Positions 26,289 to 34,020 of a stretch of DNA of 64,000 nt are shown piece by piece (position 1 is the stretch's first letter; each line of letters opens with the position of its first letter). The position numbers and the translations under genes are program-made. Below the pieces are notes generated by a model. It was not told the origin of the DNA. It ran no database searches and saw only the letters and a list, made by a program, of their open reading frames with translations. Source of the stretch: Chitinophaga eiseniae (lineage in GTDB: Bacteria; Bacteroidota; Bacteroidia; Chitinophagales; Chitinophagaceae); NCBI RefSeq assembly GCF_900167135.1, contig NZ_FUWZ01000006.1:372001-436000 (forward strand), read 5' to 3'.

Positions 26289-27773
26289 ATGGAAAAAATC
26301 ACGCCGCAGGATACACGTTATGCTGATCTCGCAGAAAAACGATTCAACAAACGTTTTGCCGGAAAACCCGAATACATTGTATTGCCTGCATCTACTGACG
26401 AAGTAAAAGCGGCCGTACAGGAGGCGGTCAGCAGCGGGCGCAGGCTCGTGGTACGCAGTGGCGGCCACTGCCTGGAAGGCTTTGTAACAGATCCTGCCGT
26501 GCAGGTATTGCTGGACCTCTCGATGATGACCCATATTTATTACGACGCCGAACGGGCTGCTTTTGCCGTAGAGGCCGGAGCCACCGTGGGAGAAATGTAC
26601 AGGAAACTTTTTCTTGGCTGGGGCTTGGTGTTACCTGCGGGCGAACACCCCGGCATTGGCGTAGGCGGGCATGTGCTGGGCGGCGCCTTTGGTTTTCTCT
26701 GCCGGGAATACGGGCTGGCAGCAGATTATCTTTATGCAGTAGAAATCGTAACGGTCGATGCTTCCGGGAAAGCGCACGCGATTATTGCCACGCGGGAAAC
26801 GGATGATCCCAACCGGGAGCTCTGGTGGGCGCATACCGGCGGCGGAGGAGGTAATTTCGGAATTGTCACCCGCTACTGGCTGCGAGCGACAACTGCTACT
26901 GGCAACGACCCTTACACCGCATTGCCCAAAGCACCATCATCCGTAACTACTTTCCGGGTGTCGTGGGACTGGCAGCAGTTGGATGAAAGTGCATTTAACC
27001 GGCTGACGAAGAACTTCGGCACGTGGTGCCTGGAAAACAGTCACCCCGACTCCCCTAGCCTACCTTTATTCAGCATACTATTTCTCAACCACCGGAATAT
27101 TGGCCGGGTGGATATCAAAGGACTGGCTACCGGCGTCCATGCCCGCCAGCTGATAGACCTTCATCTGGCCGATGTGGCGGTACCGGTGGGCGTCCCTTAT
27201 TCGCTGCAGATAGGAGAAACGCCCTGGTTGCGCTTTGCGCTCAACCCGTTCCCCGAACTGTTTCAGCCGGGCCTGGACAACATACAATCCAAAGTGAAAG
27301 ACGCCTGGTTCCGCCAACCGCTGACAGACAGCCAGATGGCAACTGCCTACCGGTATCTCCATGCAGCCGTCCCCATCGGCGGCGGCCTGGGCATGGCCAC
27401 CTACGGCGGTAAAGTCAACTCCATTGCCGCAGATGCTACCGCCACCGCCCAGCGGACTTGTATTATGGACGTGGCCTGCAACACAGGATGGATAGATCCC
27501 AAAAGCGCAGCCGTTAGCCTGGAATGGGTCCGGCATTTTTACAGAGACCTTTTTCCCGGTACCGGTGGCGTACCCGTGCCGAACGAACAAACCGACGGAG
27601 CTATGATCAATCATCCGGACACCGACCTGGCCGATGCCGCATGGAACCTGTCCGGCACACCGTGGCATACGCTCTACTATAAAGACAACTATCCGCGGCT
27701 GCAACAGGTGAAAGCCAAATGGGACCCACTGAATATCTTTCATCACGCATTATCCATACAGGCAGCCCTATAA
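26289..27773 (+). CDS. BBE-like FAD-linked oxidoreductase
   Basis: A 494-residue flavoenzyme. The FAD_binding_4 domain (about residues 25-200) has RSGGHCLEGF with His60, and HVLGGAFGFLCREYGLAADY with Cys138. These are the positions where berberine-bridge-type oxidases attach FAD through both His and Cys, so bicovalent flavin is likely. A C-terminal BBE domain (KDNYPRLQQVKAKWDPLNIF) closes the fold. Such enzymes oxidise sugars, alcohols or aromatic alkaloids with O2, making H2O2. No signal peptide is evident. The substrate is unknown. A near-consensus promoter lies upstream and a terminator downstream. Confidence 0.9.
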   Translation: MEKITPQDTRYADLAEKRFNKRFAGKPEYIVLPASTDEVKAAVQEAVSSGRRLVVRSGGHCLEGFVTDPAVQVLLDLSMMTHIYYDAERAAFAVEAGATVGEMYRKLFLGWGLVLPAGEHPGIGVGGHVLGGAFGFLCREYGLAADYLYAVEIVTVDASGKAHAIIATRETDDPNRELWWAHTGGGGGNFGIVTRYWLRATTATGNDPYTALPKAPSSVTTFRVSWDWQQLDESAFNRLTKNFGTWCLENSHPDSPSLPLFSILFLNHRNIGRVDIKGLATGVHARQLIDLHLADVAVPVGVPYSLQIGETPWLRFALNPFPELFQPGLDNIQSKVKDAWFRQPLTDSQMATAYRYLHAAVPIGGGLGMATYGGKVNSIAADATATAQRTCIMDVACNTGWIDPKSAAVSLEWVRHFYRDLFPGTGGVPVPNEQTDGAMINHPDTDLADAAWNLSGTPWHTLYYKDNYPRLQQVKAKWDPLNIFHHALSIQAAL

Positions 27774-27774
27774 T

Positions 27775-27812
27775 AGCGAAGCGGCGCACAGACGTGCACC
27801 GCTTCGCTTGTT
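27775..27812 (+). terminator. rho-independent terminator
   Basis: Stem AGCGAAGCGG / CCGCTTCGCT with a partly paired interior (GCAC/GTGC), followed on the + strand by TGTTTGCTTGTTTT. It begins one base after the flavoenzyme stop. Confidence 0.75.
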
Positions 27813-27872
27813 TGCTTGTTTTGCTATTTATTGTAACAATTATGAATCAGCCAAACCGCTGAAGTAAACCAA

Positions 27873-28361
27873 TTACTGACCTTTGTAAGTGAATTGTTTG
27901 TCATGACGTGTTCCTGCTGCAACAGAAACATTCTGTGCATTTGTCTGCACCGTTCCGTTGATTTCTGCCTTATAACTTAAAATAATCGGCGCACCTTCCC
28001 TATTGCTTACTGCTACACTTAAACTGCCGAAATCGAATGGTTTGACCGTTTCAAAAACATATGTCTTCGTAGCCCCCAGGAACTTCGTATCATCCACGTG
28101 AACGTCATCTGCATTCCCCTGGTCTGCGCCGTTGATCTTCCATACGGAGGCACCATACTGGCTGGCATCATGATTGCCGGCATTTGCCCAGATGTCAATA
28201 TCATCTTCGGCGGTAACTCCTGTCGCTGTCACTGTATATTTAATCGTAATTTTATTGGCTGGCGCCGGATCATCTTTTTTGCTGCAACCGGTAAATACTA
28301 CACTGGCCATTGCCGCAAGGCACAGTCCCCAAACAATGTTTTTTGCTTTTCTAGTTCCCAT
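27873..28361 (-). CDS. small exported lipoprotein, function unknown
   Basis: A 162-residue lipoprotein. The signal sequence ends in VVFTGCSKKDD, so Cys26 would be lipidated, and the acidic residues after Cys match the surface-export signal of Bacteroidota lipoproteins. The mature part is rich in beta strands (KITIKYTVTATGVTAEDDID, KPFDFGSLSVAVSNREG), with no domain I recognise. A near-consensus promoter overlapped by an inverted repeat lies upstream. A role at the cell surface is inference. Confidence 0.75.
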   Translation of the reverse strand: MGTRKAKNIVWGLCLAAMASVVFTGCSKKDDPAPANKITIKYTVTATGVTAEDDIDIWANAGNHDASQYGASVWKINGADQGNADDVHVDDTKFLGATKTYVFETVKPFDFGSLSVAVSNREGAPIILSYKAEINGTVQTNAQNVSVAAGTRHDKQFTYKGQ

Positions 28362-28387
28362 TTATGTGTATTGAAGGTTAAAATGAA

Positions 28388-28423
28388 TGATCCAAAGGTA
28401 GGATCATCAGCTACCCAGGACAA
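28388..28423 (-). promoter_or_regulatory. lipoprotein promoter with inverted-repeat operator
   Basis: On the reverse strand TTG (28421-28423) and an exact -7 TACCTTTG (28393-28400) are 20 bases apart. The arms TGATCC (28388-28393) and GGATCA (28401-28406) form an inverted repeat that encloses the -7 element. A protein bound there would block polymerase. Confidence 0.6.
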
Positions 28424-28504
28424 TACCGGGAAACCAGCATTTTAGACTACATGTTTTTGGAAAGGGTTATCTGTATTGCGTTCTGGCGGTAATCAACAGA
28501 TGGC

Positions 28505-29971
28505 TTACCTGGCACGGTGCCGGAGCACCTGCTGCTCAAACCTTGCGAATGCCGCATCCAGTTCGCGCAGCTTCTGTTCCTTCACCACAGCCGGCTTTAT
28601 AAAGCTATACCGGATACTGTTCCTCACCATCTGCTTTATATCCGCATAGTGCAGCGACGGGTAACGGGTGGCCAGCAGTACGTATTGCCGGGTAAGATCT
28701 GTCCGGAGCACGCCGGCGTCATCTGTGCTGATAACAACGGGCACCTTGCGGGTAAAATACAACAATACCGGGTGCTGCTCATTTTTTACTTTTAAAATAA
28801 ATTCATTACTGCTTAAATTGATTTCGATCGCGATCTTTTTGCGGGCCATGAGATCGAGCAGCGGCTTCCAGGCCGATTCATAAGCAATATCAACACCATG
28901 TCCAATCCTTCTTGCGCCGGCTACCATCACCGCTTCGGTAATATGGGTACGTAGTTGTTCCGGCCTGACCATACCGGCAGTCAGCTCCCCGGCATGCAGT
29001 GAATAGGGTACGCGTCGGTAGTAACTGCGGTCCAGGTGCGCAAACATGAGCATATGCAGCTGGTAGTCCCTCATCGATACTTCCCCGTCTTCCCGGGATA
29101 CCAGGTTCACGCCCACTACCAGCGAGTCCCGGTCTGCAATTTCAAAAGCCAGCAGTAGCCGCCGGTACACACTTAACGGAGCGCCTGCCCTGGAAGCGCT
29201 GAGTTGATACCGTACCATAAACGTACTATCGTCCACGTTAGCATTGCGGTGTACCTCCGCCATCCGGCGGCGGCAACTGTCAGCCCAATGGGTTGCTCCA
29301 TGCGCCAGCAGCGAATCCCTCAACTTGTCAAGGATGCCGAATACCGCCAGGCTATCTTTCAGGGAGACGCCCTCCAGCGATTTCTCCCATCCTTCGTTCT
29401 CCGGCAGGTTGATCCGCATATCCGGCTGCCCCGTCTGGGTTTCGATATATTGTACATTTTCGCTGACCGCCCGCTGCCTCAGTTCGCGCAACCCTTGCTC
29501 CATCCCAAAGGAGGCTATAAAAGACATCTTCCCGAAGGTGCCGAAAAAATGTTCGTCAGATGGGCGTAGCGATACTTCATAGTCTTTCGCGGACACCGTC
29601 CGCAAAAATGCCTGTTTAAGTGAGTCAAACCGGGCATCGCGCGGCAGCGCTGTAAAACGTTTCCAGGGTAAGGTATGCGCGACGCCCGGCGTGTCGACAT
29701 CAACGGTGGATGTATTTATCCAGCCGTCATGGTCCGACAGGATCTGCCAGTAGGTCTCCCCGTACATTGACCCTGAAAAATGGTGATGGAGATCTCCGCC
29801 TTTGGGCATGGCCGTAAAAAAGGTGGTCAGCAGCAACGGATCACGGCGAACCTCTTCAAAATAGTCGCCTACCTGGCGGGAAATATCCTGGTCTTCAGGA
29901 ATGGTCGTCAGTGCCATCAAGCCGGCTACACCGGCCGCAACAGCTACATTCTGCAGCATTTTTCTCTTCAT
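28505..29971 (-). CDS. exported adenosine deaminase-like protein
   Basis: A 488-residue protein with a weak N-terminal export signal (VAVAAGVAGLMALTTI). Metal and substrate motifs of the adenosine deaminase family are present in order: GGDLHHHFSGSM (His-x-His), YSLHAGELT (His, catalytic Glu), RIGHGVDIAYE (His), and VVISTDDAGV (Asp-Asp). The family hydrolyses adenosine or adenine-like compounds. The length and export point to ADA2/ADGF-like or ADA-related proteins rather than the compact cytoplasmic enzyme. It would act on nucleosides in the periplasm. Confidence 0.85.
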   Translation of the reverse strand: MKRKMLQNVAVAAGVAGLMALTTIPEDQDISRQVGDYFEEVRRDPLLLTTFFTAMPKGGDLHHHFSGSMYGETYWQILSDHDGWINTSTVDVDTPGVAHTLPWKRFTALPRDARFDSLKQAFLRTVSAKDYEVSLRPSDEHFFGTFGKMSFIASFGMEQGLRELRQRAVSENVQYIETQTGQPDMRINLPENEGWEKSLEGVSLKDSLAVFGILDKLRDSLLAHGATHWADSCRRRMAEVHRNANVDDSTFMVRYQLSASRAGAPLSVYRRLLLAFEIADRDSLVVGVNLVSREDGEVSMRDYQLHMLMFAHLDRSYYRRVPYSLHAGELTAGMVRPEQLRTHITEAVMVAGARRIGHGVDIAYESAWKPLLDLMARKKIAIEINLSSNEFILKVKNEQHPVLLYFTRKVPVVISTDDAGVLRTDLTRQYVLLATRYPSLHYADIKQMVRNSIRYSFIKPAVVKEQKLRELDAAFARFEQQVLRHRAR

Positions 29972-30057
29972 AGTGTTATACTTAAAGTCAAGTAAGCCTT
30001 TGCTTCACCAAAAGAAGGGAAAGACACGGAAATAGCGTTACAGCACACACCTGGGGG

Positions 30058-30806
30058 CTATAGTTTTTTTTGCTGCGCTACATTCTCCATCAGGAAAGTA
30101 CTGATTTCATCGAAGGAATAAGGCTTGGAGAGGAACCCTTTAATATTACTGAGCAACAACTGTTCTTCCGGGCTGAGTTCTTCCCTGATACTCTCCTTTG
30201 AGGCACCGGAAGTCAGCACGATGGGGCCCTGCTGTTTTTCTTTGGAGAATGCTGACATCAAGGCGGCCAGTCGTATATCGGGCAGATAGGCATCCAGGAA
30301 AATAATAGCGTAGTCGCCGTTATGGCTCATTTCCAGCGCCTTAGCCCCATTACCCGCTATATCCACCTCGAAGCCGAGATAGGTTTCCAGGAACTTACTG
30401 AGGTATTTCTGCGTGAAGGAATCATCTTCTATAACGAGCGCCTTTAAACCACGGCCATCGAAGTAGTCATTGTACCGGGTATGTTCTTCTTCTTCGTACG
30501 TGGGATGCAGCGGGAACACCAGGGTGAAGAGGGTGCCTTTTCCCAGCTTGCTGGATACCTGAATGGTACCGCCCAGCAGCGTCACCAGCTTTTTCGTAAC
30601 ATAGAGGCCTATGCCGCTGCCGGTCCCGGGATTGCTGGTAGCATACAGATCAAATATCCGGTCAGCCTGTTCGGCGGACATTCCCGGCCCCTGGTCTTCA
30701 ATAACCATCCTGAAGGTAGCAGCTGTTTCCTGTATCCTGACGGAGATGTTGCTTCCCTCCCGGTTGTACTTGATAGCGTTTTCGATGAGGTTCCCCAGTA
30801 AGGTTG
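30058..30806 (-). pseudogene. 3' fragment of a hybrid histidine kinase (HATPase + REC)
   Basis: About 248 codons remain. The HATPase domain starts at its N box (LLGNLIENAIKYNREG), followed by IEDQGPGM and GTGSGIGLYVTKKLV. A receiver domain has acidic residues IEDD and the phospho-acceptor in FLDAYLPD, then KPYSFDE. The sensor and dimerisation (HisKA) parts are absent. Upstream the DNA changes, out of frame, into a terpene synthase fragment near position 30803. An in-frame ATG at 30906 lies in terpene-synthase DNA, so a natural product is unlikely. Confidence 0.7.
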
Positions 30807-31010
30807 TTGGACAGTTCCAGGAAGGCAGACAGGTCCCGCTCATGGATATCGACTGCCCGGTCGATCGCTTCCTCCGTAGAGCAGTTGAACTCTTCTTTAA
30901 TAACAAGCACCAGGTTCATGGCCTCATGGTCTTCCAGCTCCTTTTTCAGCGAATAGACATCATTGCTCCAGGAGACGAGCCGGCAGGGACAAACGTTGTT
31001 GCGGGTATCC
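30800..31010 (-). pseudogene. terpene synthase fragment with intact NSE motif
   Basis: The reverse strand encodes RLVSWSNDVYSLKKELED, then AMNLVLVIKEEFNCSTEEA and ERDLSAFLELSNN. This is the second metal-binding helix of type I terpene cyclases: N-D-V-Y-S-L-K-K-E holds the Asn, Ser and Glu of the NSE triad (30938-30964), followed by the conserved NLVLV. The first Asp-rich motif and the C-terminal RY end are missing. The fragment begins just after the stop of the DKNYY gene and is cut by kinase DNA near 30803. Confidence 0.7.
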
Positions 31011-31016
31011 GGCGCA

Positions 31017-31757
31017 TTACCCGCCGTTCAGCACATCTTTGAGGCATTCCGCAAACGCAGCTGCTGTAATTTCTTCCCCGAAGTGATAAAAGCGGTTTTT
31101 ATCTTTTGCAATGGTGACGTTGGTTTCCACAGTCTCAAATGTGGCATGGTCGGCACCGGCCAGTGCAAGTTCCTGGAAAAACACCGTAGTCTTGTCTTTG
31201 CCGTAGTTGGTATTGAATGCCGTAAAGGTCCGCGGGTCGGCTTTCTTCAGCTTTTTACCCCGCCACAGCACATAACGGCTGTCTTTGGCGTAACTGCCGT
31301 TGATCCGCCCGAAAGTAGCGGTATCGATCCCTTTGATAGCGATAGGTTTCTGCGAATAATACTCCATCATCCACAGGACGTTCTTGTCTTTTGCATAGGA
31401 CGTGATCTTTTGGGGACGCCCCTGTTCGTTCAGCTGAAAGCCGGTGTCCAGCACTTCAAACGTTTCATGGTCTACTTTTTTATCGGCACCGCCGATATTG
31501 TAAATATGATATTTGTCTTTGGCAAAATAGTAGTTCAGGACTTCAAAGGAAGCGGGGTCTGCATCTTTAAAAGGCTCTCCCATCCGGTAACAACGGGCTT
31601 TGTCCTTTGCAAAATCAAAGTGGCAGACAAATGTTTCCGCATCGGCCTGTTTAACGGGGTATGTATTGTAACAGACACCCTGACCGTCGATGATATAGTA
31701 GCCGTTTCCCGCAGGAAGCATTTTAGCAGATGGCCATGTTGTTGGTTTTTCCCACAT
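31017..31757 (-). CDS. DKNYY-repeat protein
   Basis: A 246-residue cytoplasmic protein with at least five DKNYY-type repeats (FAKDKYHIYNIGG, SYAKDKNVLWMMEYY, GSYAKDSRYVLWRGKKLKK, NYGKDKTTVFFQE, TIAKDKNRFYHFGEE). Each unit has the AKD-K/R-x-hydrophobic core, then DP-TF or DHETFEVL. The role of this family is unknown; copies often lie beside immunity-like proteins. It starts 9 bases after the stop of the next reverse-strand gene, so they probably form an operon. Its 3' end lies at the rearranged terpene synthase scar. Confidence 0.8.
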   Translation of the reverse strand: MWEKPTTWPSAKMLPAGNGYYIIDGQGVCYNTYPVKQADAETFVCHFDFAKDKARCYRMGEPFKDADPASFEVLNYYFAKDKYHIYNIGGADKKVDHETFEVLDTGFQLNEQGRPQKITSYAKDKNVLWMMEYYSQKPIAIKGIDTATFGRINGSYAKDSRYVLWRGKKLKKADPRTFTAFNTNYGKDKTTVFFQELALAGADHATFETVETNVTIAKDKNRFYHFGEEITAAAFAECLKDVLNGG

Positions 31758-31766
31758 AAGTTTCGT

Positions 31767-32423
31767 TTATACGACGGCTGATCCGATCAGCTGATTTATG
31801 GCGAGCAGGTCTTCCCCCCTGTTCTGACGATTTCTTTCAGAATGATTTCTGTTGATAACCCAGCCGATATCCGGTGTATGTTCAAATATATTTCCTTCTT
31901 CCTCTTCGAAGATGAGATGACTGCTCAGGAACCGCGTGAGAACCTTTATTTGGTCCGCAGGCAAGTCCAGTGCCATCTCTTTCAGGCGGTTGGTTATGGC
32001 AACCTCTATTTCAGCGCGTTCCGACTGGTTTCCGGCCACCAGCGGAAGCAACAGGAAAAATAACAGCGACGGGGCTGTTTCGTCTTTGCTGACAAGGGTT
32101 TGCAGCTCTGTCCATCTTAACAGGGAGAGATGAAAATTCCCGCCGGTATTACCCAGATAGGTATCATTAAAGAAATAGATGGTTTCACAGGGATGAAACT
32201 CCGCGAAAAAAGTCACGGTCTCGTTGAGGCGATGGACGTAGGTATATCCCTGCCACGGTTCTGCTGTTTTACCGGTTAGTTCTTCCCACCATTCACCGGG
32301 CGGCATGGAAAAGTGTTCCGGCAGATAGTCTGTCAGCATGGTTTCTGTTTCATCATCGCTGGCAAAAGGGAACTGGGTGAGTAAGAACAGGCAGAAATTT
32401 TTATCGGATAAATCGAGTTGCAT
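31767..32423 (-). CDS. uncharacterised protein, operon partner of the DKNYY gene
   Basis: A 218-residue soluble, acidic protein. I do not recognise it with confidence. Features: QLDLSDKNFCLFLLTQFPFA at the N-terminus, PPGEWWEELTGKTAEPWQGY near residue 60, and FHLSLLRWTELQTL near residue 120. The small, acidic, cytoplasmic character and the neighbour recall immunity-type proteins, but no motif proves it. The codon use looks like that of the flanking genes. Confidence 0.55.
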   Translation of the reverse strand: MQLDLSDKNFCLFLLTQFPFASDDETETMLTDYLPEHFSMPPGEWWEELTGKTAEPWQGYTYVHRLNETVTFFAEFHPCETIYFFNDTYLGNTGGNFHLSLLRWTELQTLVSKDETAPSLLFFLLLPLVAGNQSERAEIEVAITNRLKEMALDLPADQIKVLTRFLSSHLIFEEEEGNIFEHTPDIGWVINRNHSERNRQNRGEDLLAINQLIGSAVV

Positions 32424-32498
32424 TCGTTATATATTTTTCGGGTATCGGATCAACAACAGCCATTTTTCCGGTATGGCCGCCGTAAAGGTATATAAAAA

Positions 32499-32528
32499 GT
32501 AAAGCCCGCGCAACTGCGCGGGCTTTAC
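32499..32528 (-). terminator. terminator of the SusC/SusD operon
   Basis: 14-base perfect stem GTAAAGCCCGCGCA / TGCGCGGGCTTTAC with a 2-base centre, followed on the reverse strand by TTTTTATA. It lies 19 bases after the SusD stop. Confidence 0.88.
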
Positions 32529-32547
32529 ACGATTATTTGAAGACAGC

Positions 32548-33999
32548 TTATTTGTAAGCCGGGTTCTGTTCCAGGTGACTGATGTCGATTTCGCGCTGCG
32601 GAATCGGCAGGATATTGCGGCCGTTACCGGAAGCCTGGGTGATCGGTCTCCAGTGGTCGGCAGCCGTTCTCACCAGCGTTTTCTTGCGCCTGATGATATC
32701 AAAGAAACGGAAACCTTCGCCGTGCAGTTCTTTTCTGCGTTCGTTTTCGATTTCGGTTTTCAGTGCTTCGCCGGTGTTGGTGGATTTCACCGCACCGGTG
32801 ATCGCTCTCTTCTGTACTTCGAACAGGGCAGTTTGTGCAGCTGCGTCGTTATTCAGTTCAGACTCGGCTTCTGCTTCGATCAGGTACATTTCAGCAGAGC
32901 GGATCATCGGCATGTCCAGATCGAGGGTGCTTCTGTAGTAGAACTTGTTCATCAGGTAACCATCTTTGGTTGCCACTACGTCATCGCGTTGCAGCGCATC
33001 GCCGACGGTGGTTTCTACCTTGTCCAGGTTCACATAGAACTGTTTTTTGCGGATATCGTTGTCTGCAAAAAGGGCAAAGAAGGATTTGGAGGCGCGGAAG
33101 GTACTGTAACCGATATCATACGGTTCCTGGAAAGATGCCAGCATCAGGAAGCTGGTGTTATCATCTGTGCGGTAGTCCAGGCCCCAGATCCATTCGGGTG
33201 TTTTATCCACAAAACCGTTCAGCAGCGTAGCAGCCGGGTCCAGCGGATATCCTACGCGAGCCTTTTTAGCATAATTGCTGGCTTCAGCCCAGTTGCCCAT
33301 ATCGAGGTACAGGCGTGCCTGCAGTGCGTATACGGCGTTGATGGTGATACGGAAAGCGTTGGTACGGCTTTTTTTCAGGTTCTGTTCAGCGAACTTCAAG
33401 TCTTCCAGCATGAAGGCGTAGATTTCCTTCACAGAAGAGCGTGCCGGTGTAGGGTCTTCCGCTTTCAGCGGTTTGTCTACTTTCGGAATGCCGAGGCCAT
33501 CAGGGCTTACGGAATACGGCTGAGCGTACAGGCGTACCAGTTGATGATTGGCCCATGCCCTTAATGTCCTGGCTTCCGCGAGGTAATCTGTTTTTACGTC
33601 TTCCGCGATAGGAGACTTAGGCAGGTTAACGATCGCCTGGTTGCAGCTGGAGATCATTTCAAACGCTCTTTTCCAGAAAACAAAGGAGAGTGCGCCTGAG
33701 CCGCCGTTAGCTATTTCTGTAAACTGGTACTCGGTAACGAAGCGGTTATAGTTGCCAGTGCTTTTTATCAGCTGATCGCCGCCTTTTACGTCCACCGTCA
33801 GGAAGATGTGGTTGGTGAACTGGCTGGGCTGCATCAGATCGTACAGACCGATCATAGCAGCGTTTACGCGTGACGGTGAGCTGAATGCATCCGAGGACTC
33901 TACCGACAGCACAGGCGCCGTATCGAGGTAAGTTTTCTTACAGCTGGAGAATGCAAAACCAGCAGCCAGTATATACGTGATATATAAGTTCTTCTTCAT
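32548..33999 (-). CDS. SusD/RagB family outer-membrane lipoprotein
   Basis: A 483-residue lipoprotein. The signal ends in FAFSSCKKTYLD, giving lipidated Cys20 (start taken at MKKNLYITYI, 33999). The SusD-like N-terminal domain has SCNQAIVNL, YLAEARTLRAWANHQLVRLY and PTPARSSVKEIYAFMLEDLK. The C-terminal RagB domain ends in MPMIRSAEMYLIEAEAESEL and RRKELHGEGFRFFDIIRRK. It captures ligand at the cell surface as the lid of the SusC pore. The start lies 21 bases after the SusC stop. No glycosidase or peptidase is in this operon, so the ligand is unknown. Confidence 0.95.
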   Translation of the reverse strand: MKKNLYITYILAAGFAFSSCKKTYLDTAPVLSVESSDAFSSPSRVNAAMIGLYDLMQPSQFTNHIFLTVDVKGGDQLIKSTGNYNRFVTEYQFTEIANGGSGALSFVFWKRAFEMISSCNQAIVNLPKSPIAEDVKTDYLAEARTLRAWANHQLVRLYAQPYSVSPDGLGIPKVDKPLKAEDPTPARSSVKEIYAFMLEDLKFAEQNLKKSRTNAFRITINAVYALQARLYLDMGNWAEASNYAKKARVGYPLDPAATLLNGFVDKTPEWIWGLDYRTDDNTSFLMLASFQEPYDIGYSTFRASKSFFALFADNDIRKKQFYVNLDKVETTVGDALQRDDVVATKDGYLMNKFYYRSTLDLDMPMIRSAEMYLIEAEAESELNNDAAAQTALFEVQKRAITGAVKSTNTGEALKTEIENERRKELHGEGFRFFDIIRRKKTLVRTAADHWRPITQASGNGRNILPIPQREIDISHLEQNPAYK

Positions 34000-34020
34000 T
34001 ATTAAACTTTTTTGCATGGT

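Noticed and set aside
32575..33564. 329-codon forward frame antisense to the SusD gene
   Set aside because: SusD has clear family motifs on the other strand; this frame shows no recognisable pattern.
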